64,000 nt of DNA. It comes from Hoeflea prorocentri (GTDB taxonomy: Bacteria; Pseudomonadota; Alphaproteobacteria; Rhizobiales; Rhizobiaceae). Below, piece by piece: positions 1 through 7,364 of this stretch (within the stretch, counting starts at the first letter, position 1; each line of letters begins with the position of its first letter). The notes beneath the pieces were generated by a model that saw nothing but the letters and a program-made list of their open reading frames with translations, did no database searches and was not told where the DNA came from. The stretch covers positions 2,294,001 through 2,358,000 of the forward strand of contig NZ_JAPJZI010000001.1 in the NCBI RefSeq assembly GCF_027944115.1, read 5' to 3'. Made by a program: the position numbers and the translations under genes.

Positions 1-783
1 GTCCGGAACGCCGAATGATTTCAGCGTCAGGACATGGTCGCGTCTTTGATGTTCAATCATCGCCGATCGTGTGATGCGGGTGATCTGCCCGATCCCAGCC
101 ATTGCCAGCGCAAGCGCCGGGAAGATCAGATGTTGAAGGGCGCTGCGAAAAACGGCCCAGTCGCCATGCACGGCTGAATCGATCAGCAGCAGGCCGGTGG
201 GACCTGGTGGAAGCTCAAGCGAGTAGTTCACGCGGCCGAGCACCGGCCAATCCGTCAGGAAATTGGCCGCGACAAGCTGGAGCAGTATGGCGAACAGGAA
301 ACTCGGCATTGTGACGCCGACGATGGAGAAAAAGCGACCCGCATTGTCGATCCAGCTATTGCGGTAACGGGCCGTCATGACGCCCAGCGGGATCGAGATC
401 GCGACAATCAGCAGGACCGTGACGATCACCAGTTCCAGTGTGGCAGGCAAAAGCGCGGCGATTTCGTTGCTGACCTGTCGGCCCGATATCAGCGATTTGC
501 CAAAATCACCCTGCAGACCGCGCCAGACATAATCGGTGTATTGCTGCCAAAGCGGTGCATCGAGCCCCATCTCGACACGCATTTCATCGACCTGTTGTTG
601 GGTCGCGCTCGGCCCGAGCGCAATACGGGCCGGATCGCCGGGCACGATCCGGGCAAGAATGAAGATCATCGCCGAAAGCACAAACATGACGCCGGCAAAG
701 CCGACTAGCCGTCTGAGCATTAGGCTGACTGGATTGGTCTGCATTGCGGCCCGATCTTCCACATGGGCGCGCGAACGGCTCAT
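1..783 (-). CDS. Peptide/nickel-type (DppB-like) ABC transporter permease, C-terminus cut by window edge
   Basis: Inner-membrane permease of an oligopeptide/nickel-family ABC importer. The frame is open from 783 to the first base of the window (261 codons). It shows an N-terminal membrane segment after LMLRRLVGF, the family pattern ARIVPGDPAR, the helix-rich block around ATLELVIVTVLLIVAI, and the start of the cytoplasmic EAA loop (TRITRSAMIEHQ) just before the edge; about 60 C-terminal residues are missing. The start may be ATG 783 or the internal ATG 744; neither has a strong ribosome site. It is the first gene of a leftward operon whose other transporter genes should lie outside the window. 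The regulator gene upstream reads the same way and the gap carries direct repeats that look like its operator. Substrate is unknown. Confidence 0.9.
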   Translation of the reverse strand, partial: MSRSRAHVEDRAAMQTNPVSLMLRRLVGFAGVMFVLSAMIFILARIVPGDPARIALGPSATQQQVDEMRVEMGLDAPLWQQYTDYVWRGLQGDFGKSLISGRQVSNEIAALLPATLELVIVTVLLIVAISIPLGVMTARYRNSWIDNAGRFFSIVGVTMPSFLFAILLQLVAANFLTDWPVLGRVNYSLELPPGPTGLLLIDSAVHGDWAVFRSALQHLIFPALALAMAGIGQITRITRSAMIEHQRRDHVLTLKSFGVPD

Positions 784-852
784 CCGTTCACGTCGTCAGA
801 TGTGTCGGGCTAAAGACTGACGCTGGCGGACCGCAGCCACAATCTGCAAAAG

Positions 853-884
853 GTATAGGTTTTCTAAAAATACGTATAGGTTTT
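853..884. promoter_or_regulatory. 11-bp direct repeat, two copies 21 bp apart: candidate operator
   Basis: GTATAGGTTTT occurs at 853-863 and again, identical, at 874-884. The start-to-start spacing of 21 bp is two helical turns, as expected for adjacent protomers on one DNA face. The site lies 70-101 bp upstream of the permease start, in the gap after the MalT-like regulator. Direct-repeat operators are typical of MalT-type activators. Assignment to the neighbouring regulator is inference. Confidence 0.6.
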
Positions 885-910
885 GTGCAAAATCAGCGCT
901 TCTGACGAAG

Positions 911-2824
911 CTAGGCCACCCAATTCAGCGCCCGGGCCGCGGATATCGCCTCCGAGCGTTTTGTGCATCCCATCTTCCTGTAGATGTTGCCGAGATGGAA
1001 TTTGACGGTGACTTCCGACAGGCGCAGCTGACGGGCTACGAATTTATTGGATGCGCCTTCCGCGACCAGGGTCAAAACGCGCAATTCCTGCCGGGTAAGA
1101 CCGGAAACCTCCCGTTGACGCCCACCGGAATGGAATACATCGAGACGCCGAAGCACTTCTGTGCCCCCTGGCGCTGCGCGGACAAACTGGCTGATACGCT
1201 TGTCTTCCATCAACCTGTCGACAATCACCTTTTCGCCGATCAGATGGGTCATGGCGCCCATGCGCGCCGCACCGTCCAGCACTTTCGTGAATTGCGCCCG
1301 CGCCTTGGTGAGGTCGCGTTGCTGCCGGGCGAGATAGGCAAGCCAGAGTGACAGCGTGCTGCGCTGGCGATCGTTGACATTCGGGTTGGCGCGAAAATGC
1401 TCGACCTGGCGCAATCGCATGGCGTTGCGTGGCGCATTGCGGATGAGATGCCGCATCCATGCAAAGGCAATTGCTATCTCGCGCGTGTCGTCAAGCAGTT
1501 CCAGCGCTTCCTCGGCGCTTTCAACCCAGGTCATGTTGATCCGTGATTGAACGCTCGTCAGCAGTTCGGCCGCCTCCTGCCAGCGATTGTGGTTTTGCAG
1601 GATATCCACCTGCCTGATCGTGATAACGAAATTAAATCGCCGCGAGCGCCATTCCTGGATCCGCCACTTGTCGAGAAAGGTGCGTGCGGCGGCAATGCCG
1701 AGCTCGCCACTGATTGCCAGGCTTCCGTAATAAAGCGCCAGTTCGGTTATCGTCGGCCAAAGCTCTCCATAGGCGAATTTGTCGAACTCCTCGCTCAGAT
1801 AGGTCACAAGCTGCTCGGCGTTGCCCTTCTCATAGGCAAGGACCGCCTTGATCAGGCCAAGCAGACGATGATCCGTCGGCGTCTCGAATGTCACCTGATA
1901 GAGTGCCGCATCGGCGTCGCGCACCGCGCTTTCGACCTCCGGCAGCACACCGCGTACGAGCGAAAAAACCGCCCTGTGAAGCTCGATGTAAAACACCAGA
2001 AGCGGAACGCCGGCCTTGTTGTAGTGGTGGCTTGCCCGGTTCGCCATTTCCTCGGCGGCGTCAAGCTGCTGACGCTGGATGCACACCTCCAGCATTGTGT
2101 TGTATATCCCGCCCCGATTGAGATGATCGTCGAGTTCCAACTCTCCAAGCAGCTCGAACATGTGTTCACGCACCGTGTTGCCGATGGCGTAGTCCTCGTA
2201 GATCGACATGACGAGCCGGAACATTCGAAAGTCCCGCGAATAGAGTTGCGGATTTGCGGCCACACGCTCAAGGTCAAGCGCCTCGGGCCCGAAATGCTCG
2301 CGCACAATGTGCCTTGCCCGGTTGACGCTACCGGATTTGAGCGCGTGCATCGCCAATGCAACGGCGAGCGTCGCATTGCTGCGCCGCATATCCTCCGGAA
2401 AATTCGAGACAATCCGAAGACAGGAATCAAGCCCATGCAGATGCATGAAAAACTGATTGCCCTGCTCGCGGAACCATTCGAGCGCCTGGGCATAATCACC
2501 GGCGGCCTGGGCCGCCTCAATCGCGCTCACCACATCGCCACCGGCATAGAGCGTTGCGGCCTCCGCAAGCGCGTCCGATCGGCATCTGGAAGAAAGAACA
2601 TCGGCAAACAGGGCCCGCAGATCATCGCTGCAAAACTCGATTTTTCCGGTGTCGTCGTCTAAGCGAAGGCAGTTTGGGAGCTTTTTCACCAGCCGGCGGC
2701 AGGTCCGACGCGGTTCGGCCCGGTCAGCGCCGCCGACAACTGTTAGTGACGAAAGAAGCTCTGTTTCCTGTTCATCCAGCTGCGACACGAGGTCTCGCGT
2801 CAGGTTCCTTGCGGTCAGGTCCAT
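911..2824 (-). CDS. MalT/LAL-like LuxR-family regulator without the N-terminal ATPase domain
   Basis: A 637-residue regulator. The last ~65 residues are a LuxR-type helix-turn-helix (GLTRQELRVLTLVAEG, then VARQLRLSEVTVKFHLGN). Residues ~85-560 are helical repeat (TPR-like) sequence, as in the arm of MalT-type proteins. The first ~60 residues (LVSQLDEQETELLSSL) resemble the linker that follows the ATPase module in that family. Usual family members are about 900 residues and begin with a P-loop; here there is none, and only ~200 bp separate this gene from the LacI gene, so no lost domain is hidden upstream. A TTG at 2830 extends the frame by two codons; ATG 2824 has GGA about 8 bases upstream and is preferred. 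It probably controls the ABC transporter gene downstream. Confidence 0.8.
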   Translation of the reverse strand: MDLTARNLTRDLVSQLDEQETELLSSLTVVGGADRAEPRRTCRRLVKKLPNCLRLDDDTGKIEFCSDDLRALFADVLSSRCRSDALAEAATLYAGGDVVSAIEAAQAAGDYAQALEWFREQGNQFFMHLHGLDSCLRIVSNFPEDMRRSNATLAVALAMHALKSGSVNRARHIVREHFGPEALDLERVAANPQLYSRDFRMFRLVMSIYEDYAIGNTVREHMFELLGELELDDHLNRGGIYNTMLEVCIQRQQLDAAEEMANRASHHYNKAGVPLLVFYIELHRAVFSLVRGVLPEVESAVRDADAALYQVTFETPTDHRLLGLIKAVLAYEKGNAEQLVTYLSEEFDKFAYGELWPTITELALYYGSLAISGELGIAAARTFLDKWRIQEWRSRRFNFVITIRQVDILQNHNRWQEAAELLTSVQSRINMTWVESAEEALELLDDTREIAIAFAWMRHLIRNAPRNAMRLRQVEHFRANPNVNDRQRSTLSLWLAYLARQQRDLTKARAQFTKVLDGAARMGAMTHLIGEKVIVDRLMEDKRISQFVRAAPGGTEVLRRLDVFHSGGRQREVSGLTRQELRVLTLVAEGASNKFVARQLRLSEVTVKFHLGNIYRKMGCTKRSEAISAARALNWVA

Positions 2825-3031
2825 TACCAAAAATCCGGTTTCCGAAATTGATGCGTCTTTTATCTGAAGGCAGATTTATCCGATACGCAAGCAGCGCAGC
2901 CGGCCGGTTCGCTGGCTTGAGGTAAACGAATTCATAAATGCGTGCAGTTGCGGCAATTGCCCCGTGCGGCTATTTTTGCCGCAGGATTTAAAAAGGGCGG
3001 TGGAAAGCCGGGGGAACATGCAGGTGGATCA
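2825..3031. other. Divergent promoter region between LAL-type and LacI-type regulators
   Basis: About 200 bp separating two divergent regulator genes. It contains the perfect 10-bp palindrome GGCAATTGCC at 2952-2961. No convincing promoter hexamers could be fixed by eye. If the LacI gene starts at the GTG at 2942, most of this lies inside its coding region. Confidence 0.3.
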
Positions 3032-4030
3032 TTGACGGTAACGCTGAAGGAAGTCGCAGCCCGGGCCGGCGTTTCACGCTCCGCCGTCTCGCGCACATTC
3101 ACAGAAGGCGCCAGCGTTTCCGCCAAAACGCGCCAAAAGGTTGAAGAGGCCGCCGAAGAACTCGGATACCGGCCAAGCCTGATTGCCCGCAGCCTTGCCA
3201 CAAACCGGACCAAGCTGATCGGCCTCGTTGCCAACAACTTCCGCAACCCGGTTTTTCTTGAGGTTTTCGACCTTTTCACCCAAACGCTGCAGAGGCGCGG
3301 CTTTCGCCCACTGCTCGTCAATCTGAGCACCGAGACCGACTCTGAAAAATCTCTGGAGATGCTGCGCCAGTATCGCGTCGACGGCATCATCATCGCAACA
3401 TCGACCCTTCCGCCCACCTTTCCCAACGCTTTTCGCAAGGCGGGCGTTCCCGTCATTCATGCGTTCGGGAAGATCCACACCTCCTCCGGCGTGAGTATTG
3501 TCGGCATCGACAACAGGCATTGCGGCGAGATGGCCGCTCAGACACTGTTCGACCGCGGGTACCGTAACATCGCCCTGCTCGCCGGCCCGCAATCGGCAAC
3601 ATCGACACAGGACCGCCTTGAAGGCTTCCTGAAGCGGACATCAGAACTCGGTATCGAACCGGTGGATGTGCGTTTCGCAAGCGAGTATTCCTACGCATCC
3701 GGCAAGGAGGCCATGGCCACTCTACTTGATGAGCGGACAGTGGAAGCACTGTTTTGCGGTGATGATCTCATCTGCATGGGTGCAATGGACGCCGCCCGTG
3801 AATACGGCCTGTCCATCCCCGAAGAAATCGGATTTCTCGGCTTTAACGACATGAATATGGCGAGCTGGTCGGCCTATGATCTGACCACCATCCGCCAACC
3901 GGTTCGTGACATCATCCTGAGCTCGGTCGAGCTTGTCGTCGCCATGATCGAAGGATCGGAAGAGGGAAACAAGAACCTGTTATTTCCCTGTTCCATTACC
4001 GAGCGCAGCAGTCTAAAGCCCCTGCCCTAG
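3032..4030 (+). CDS. LacI-family transcriptional regulator of the inositol-type cluster
   Basis: Sugar-responsive repressor. The N-terminal helix-turn-helix VTLKEVAARAGVSRSAVSR is followed by the hinge-region LGYRPSLIARSL and a periplasmic-binding-protein-like effector domain (LIGLVANNFRNPVF, DGIIIATSTLP, FLGFNDMNMASWSAYDLTTI). The frame extends up to a GTG at 2942, but the family start a few residues before VTLKEV corresponds to TTG 3032; the ribosome site is poor for both, so the start is uncertain. It ends head-to-head with the oxidoreductase operon (4-bp overlap). It is the only LacI-family gene in the window, and a perfect LacI-type palindrome sits between the operons of this cluster and again before cluster B, so it is the obvious regulator of both; that link is inference. 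Confidence 0.88.
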   Translation: MTVTLKEVAARAGVSRSAVSRTFTEGASVSAKTRQKVEEAAEELGYRPSLIARSLATNRTKLIGLVANNFRNPVFLEVFDLFTQTLQRRGFRPLLVNLSTETDSEKSLEMLRQYRVDGIIIATSTLPPTFPNAFRKAGVPVIHAFGKIHTSSGVSIVGIDNRHCGEMAAQTLFDRGYRNIALLAGPQSATSTQDRLEGFLKRTSELGIEPVDVRFASEYSYASGKEAMATLLDERTVEALFCGDDLICMGAMDAAREYGLSIPEEIGFLGFNDMNMASWSAYDLTTIRQPVRDIILSSVELVVAMIEGSEEGNKNLLFPCSITERSSLKPLP

Positions 4031-5187
4031 CCGCGCATGGAGGGCGGCCGGGCATCCGTCCAGGCACCGTTCCCGGATGCTGAGTCCACGGCGGAACGGA
4101 TGGCCGCCATGGAACGCAGCCCGTCTTCCGCCGTCGGATAGGACATGGCCACCGGATCCGGCGTGCGGCCCTCTTTTGCGGCGCTTATGACCTCGGCCAG
4201 ATCGGCATAGATATTGGCGAAGGCAAGCGGCATACCTTCGGCATGGCCGATGGTGACGCGCGATGCCCTGTCTGCTTCAGGCGACAGATCGGGCGCACCT
4301 CTCTCCAGGATTTCGGTCCGGCCGCCAACGGGTGTCCAGTAGAGCTGGTTGGGATGTTCCTGCTCCCAGCGCAAGCCGCCCTTCTCCCCGAAAACCTGGA
4401 CGCCAAGGCCATGCATCCGGCCGACGGCGACGGCGCTTGTCCACAGCCTGACAACGGCACCGCCATCAAGACGCACATTGACCATGGCGTCATCTTCAAG
4501 CGTTCTGGAGTCGATTGCGGAGATGAAGTCTGCCGAAAGGCTCTGAGACTCCTGCCCCGAGACAAAATTCGCCAGATGCAGAGCATGGATTCCGCAGTCG
4601 GCAAACTGGGCAGAAGGTCCAATCTGAGCGGGATCGTAACGCCAGCGGATCCTTGGATTGTCGGCATCGGCAGCGTCGGCATGAAAACCGTGGGCAAACT
4701 CAGCCTTTACGAGCCGCACTTTACCCAGATCGCCCCGCGCAACCATTGCCCGCATATGCCGCACCATGGCATAGCCCGAATAACCATAGTTCACCGCGCA
4801 GATCTTGCCCGAATTTCTTACCGTCTCGACAATGTCCTCGGCTTCCTCGACGGTCATTGTCATCGGCTTTTCGCACAGGACATTGAAGCCGTTTTCCAGA
4901 AACGCCTTGGTGATCTCGTAGTGGGTGGAATTTGGCGTTGCCACGGTTACGAGATCGATCCGGTCATCGCGGCCGCTTTCGCCTTCGAGCATTTCGCGCC
5001 AGTTGCCATAGGCGCGGTCCGGCGCAATACCCAGCTTTTCAGCATAGGCCTTACCCCGCGCCGGATCGACATCAAGCGCACCAGCAGCGAGGTGAAAATG
5101 TCCGTCAAGTCCGGCACTGATGCGGTGGGCCGGCCCGATCTGGCTGCCCTCACCGCCGCCGATCATTCCCCAATTGAGTCTGGCCAT
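4027..5187 (-). CDS. Gfo/Idh/MocA-family oxidoreductase, cluster A
   Basis: NAD(P)-dependent sugar or cyclitol dehydrogenase, 386 residues. The N-terminal Rossmann fold is marked by GMIGGGEGSQIG, the family lysine by CEKPMTMTVEEA (residues ~112-123) and the catalytic region by FADCGIHALHL. ATG 5187 has GAGG at suitable distance. It is the last gene of the leftward operon, 9 bp after the IolE-like gene. In this context it probably oxidises an inositol stereoisomer or an inosose-level intermediate (IolG/IolW-like role). Exact substrate and direction cannot be read from sequence. Family assignment is firm. Confidence 0.85.
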   Translation of the reverse strand: MARLNWGMIGGGEGSQIGPAHRISAGLDGHFHLAAGALDVDPARGKAYAEKLGIAPDRAYGNWREMLEGESGRDDRIDLVTVATPNSTHYEITKAFLENGFNVLCEKPMTMTVEEAEDIVETVRNSGKICAVNYGYSGYAMVRHMRAMVARGDLGKVRLVKAEFAHGFHADAADADNPRIRWRYDPAQIGPSAQFADCGIHALHLANFVSGQESQSLSADFISAIDSRTLEDDAMVNVRLDGGAVVRLWTSAVAVGRMHGLGVQVFGEKGGLRWEQEHPNQLYWTPVGGRTEILERGAPDLSPEADRASRVTIGHAEGMPLAFANIYADLAEVISAAKEGRTPDPVAMSYPTAEDGLRSMAAIRSAVDSASGNGAWTDARPPSMRG

Positions 5188-5196
5188 GGTCTTACC

Positions 5197-6090
5197 TCAA
5201 CGAAATCCGATTGATTCTAGATATGCACGGTTGGCCCGTGCGTCGCTTATCGGAGACGTGTCACCGGACGGATCGCAGTCCTGCTCGACAGTGCACCAAC
5301 CTTCGAAACCTGAATCGATCAGCTTCTGCCGTACCGCCGGGAAATCTGTTTCGCCATCTCCAAGATTGCAGAAGATGCCTTGCGCACAGGCCTCGTAGAA
5401 GTCCGTACGGTTTGCAATCGCCCGTGCCTTCACTTCGGGATCGATGTCCTTGAAATGCATGTAGGAAATGCGATCCATATGACGATCCATGAATGCGACG
5501 GGATCGAAACCGGCATAGTGACAATGGCCTGTGTCGAGGCAGATTTTCATGATTGACGGATCGATCTCGGCAAGCAGCCTTTCAGTCTCGTCCTCAAAGT
5601 CCAAAAACCCGCCGGCATGAGGATGGATGGCGGAGATCAGACCGTACTCCTCGCTGCCCATACGCGCGATTTGGGCAATACGGTCACGGTAAGCCGACCA
5701 TTCGTCGGCATCCATCTGCTCGGCTTCCGCAGGACGGCCGGCGGTCGGCGCACGCCGCGGAGAGATCGAATCGATCAGTACGAGGTGTTTCGCCCCATGG
5801 GCCTTCAGGGCCTTGCAGGTGCGGACCGAACCGTCGAGGACGTCGTCCCATTTGTCCGGATCATGAAACGGACGGAAAACAACGCCGCCAATCAGTTCAA
5901 GGTCACGCTCGGCCAGAGCGTCGCCCAGTTCCGCCGGATCTTCCGGCATGAACCCGACTGGCCCGAGCTCAATGCCCGTGTATCCAGCTTCCCGGCACTG
6001 ATCGAGCACGGCCTTCCAGTCTGGATTGCGCGGGTCGTCGGCAAACTCGACGCCCCAGCTGCAGGGCGCATTTCCGATTTTCATTGTCAT
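5197..6090 (-). CDS. IolE/xylose-isomerase-like TIM-barrel protein (probable inosose dehydratase or isomerase)
   Basis: A 297-residue TIM-barrel of the AP-endonuclease-2/xylose isomerase-like superfamily. It begins MTMKIGNAPCSWGVEF, typical of IolE-like proteins, and carries likely metal ligands in GIELGPVGF, AIHPHAGGF, CLDTGHCHYAG, YMHFKDID and WCTVEQD. An upstream in-frame extension overlaps the previous gene and is unlikely; ATG 6090 has GGGA about 10 bases upstream and leaves 17 bp to the previous stop. In the inositol pathway IolE dehydrates 2-keto-myo-inositol to the trihydroxycyclohexanedione consumed by IolD, which is encoded divergently. No other IolE candidate is present in the window, so it may serve both clusters. 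An isomerase role in inositol stereoisomer use is the alternative. Confidence 0.75.
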   Translation of the reverse strand: MTMKIGNAPCSWGVEFADDPRNPDWKAVLDQCREAGYTGIELGPVGFMPEDPAELGDALAERDLELIGGVVFRPFHDPDKWDDVLDGSVRTCKALKAHGAKHLVLIDSISPRRAPTAGRPAEAEQMDADEWSAYRDRIAQIARMGSEEYGLISAIHPHAGGFLDFEDETERLLAEIDPSIMKICLDTGHCHYAGFDPVAFMDRHMDRISYMHFKDIDPEVKARAIANRTDFYEACAQGIFCNLGDGETDFPAVRQKLIDSGFEGWCTVEQDCDPSGDTSPISDARANRAYLESIGFR

Positions 6091-6107
6091 TTTCAAGTAT
6101 CCCGATC

Positions 6108-7238
6108 TTAAGGATTTGCGGCTGAAATCTCGTCCACCGAGACCCACCGACGCTCATCATGCGACAGCCATGCGGCCTCGACAACTTCCGAGACCATCAG
6201 GCCATCGCGGAAAGTAGGCCAAATCGACTCACCGGCCTCGATGGCTTTCAAGAAGTCGTGCGCTTCGATGATGATCTGGTCCTGATAACCGGTGCCATGC
6301 CCCGGCCCCTGGCAGAACGCCTTGTAGTCGGGATGCTCAGGCCCCGTCAGCATCTTTGTGAATCCTTCCCGGCCAGGCGCGGAATCGCCCTTGTAGAGCC
6401 ACAGGGCATTCTGATCTTCGCCGTCAAAGCGCAAAGCGCCTTTGGTGCCGAAGATCTCATAGTTGTAGCCCATCTTTTTGCCTGTCGCGATCCGGCTGAT
6501 ATAGAGCATTCCCATGACACCGCTTTCAAACCGGCACAGGAACTGGCTGTGGTCGTCATTGGTGACCTCAACCGGCCCGTCGGCCCCTGGGCGTGTTCTG
6601 TGAACGGTCTCGACATCGGAGACGAGTGACTTGATAGGACCGGCAAGCGCCATTGCACCATTGATCATATGCGGCGCGAGGTCGCCGAGATTGCCATTGG
6701 CACGTCCATGAGAGCGCCAGGTGGCGGGCTCATTGGGATCGGCGAAGAAATCCTCGGTGTGCTCGCCGCGAAAATATGTGATGTCGCCAATTTCGCCGGA
6801 CTGAATGACCTGGCGGGCGAGCTGGGACGCCGGCGTGCGGATATAGTTGAAGCCGGACATGTTGACGATACCCGCCTTCTCGGCAGCCTCGGTGATTTCG
6901 CGTGCCTCGGCAATAGACTGGCCCAGAGGTTTTTCACAGAAAACCGGCTTGCCTTCAGCGATGGCCGCCAGTGCGATATCGCGGTGTGTGTTCTGTGTCG
7001 AGGCGATGACGATTGCATCGATCTTCGGATCGGCAACCAGCTCGCGCCAATCGTGTGTCGACCGGTTAAAGCCGAAAATACGGGCCTTTTCCGCCGCCCC
7101 TTCAGGCGTTGTCGTGCAGATCATCTCGCAACGAGGCCGCAGCTTTGTTTCAAACACGGCGCCTACGGCGTGCATGGCCACGGAGTGGGCCTTGCCCATA
7201 TATCCTCCACCGATAATTCCTATGCCAATTTCGGTCAT
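6108..7238 (-). CDS. Gfo/Idh/MocA-family oxidoreductase, first gene of leftward operon of cluster A
   Basis: A 376-residue NAD(P)-dependent dehydrogenase. The Rossmann motif GIIGGGYMGKAHS is at residues ~6-18, CEKPLGQSIAEA near 100 and GDLAPHMI in the C-terminal sheet domain. The frame is open to 7283, but that extension would be translated from the operator palindrome itself; ATG 7238 with GGGGAAGAGG just upstream is clearly the start. It leads a three-gene operon (this gene, IolE-like, second oxidoreductase) divergent from iolD. Two different family members in one operon suggest two oxidation steps or an epimerising oxidation-reduction pair, as for scyllo- or chiro-inositol. Substrate is not determinable here. 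Confidence 0.87.
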   Translation of the reverse strand: MTEIGIGIIGGGYMGKAHSVAMHAVGAVFETKLRPRCEMICTTTPEGAAEKARIFGFNRSTHDWRELVADPKIDAIVIASTQNTHRDIALAAIAEGKPVFCEKPLGQSIAEAREITEAAEKAGIVNMSGFNYIRTPASQLARQVIQSGEIGDITYFRGEHTEDFFADPNEPATWRSHGRANGNLGDLAPHMINGAMALAGPIKSLVSDVETVHRTRPGADGPVEVTNDDHSQFLCRFESGVMGMLYISRIATGKKMGYNYEIFGTKGALRFDGEDQNALWLYKGDSAPGREGFTKMLTGPEHPDYKAFCQGPGHGTGYQDQIIIEAHDFLKAIEAGESIWPTFRDGLMVSEVVEAAWLSHDERRWVSVDEISAANP

Positions 7239-7256
7239 AAGCCTCTTCCCCATATC

Positions 7257-7280
7257 TTTTTTGCAACCGGTTGCAAAAAA
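7257..7280. promoter_or_regulatory. Perfect 24-bp LacI-type operator between the divergent inositol operons
   Basis: Six T, the core GCAACCGGTTGC, then six A, a perfect palindrome centred at 7268/7269. It lies 19-42 bp upstream of the leftward oxidoreductase start and 85-108 bp before iolD. The central CG with symmetrical arms is the classic LacI/GalR-family operator form. An 18-bp perfect copy (TTTGCAACCGGTTGCAAA) recurs at 49948-49965. Confidence 0.85.
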
Positions 7281-7364
7281 CATAAACTCGATTTAGGCTC
7301 TATCGTCAAGCGAAGTTCGCACATACAGAAAATATAGCTACAAATGTGCCGGCGGAGGATTAGT

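Noticed and set aside
1547-2662. 371-codon open frame on the plus strand
   Set aside because: Antisense to the MalT-like regulator, which has clear domains; the frame has no recognisable protein features.
4243-5214. 323-codon open frame on the plus strand
   Set aside because: Lies opposite a well-conserved Gfo/Idh/MocA gene; a G+C-driven shadow frame.
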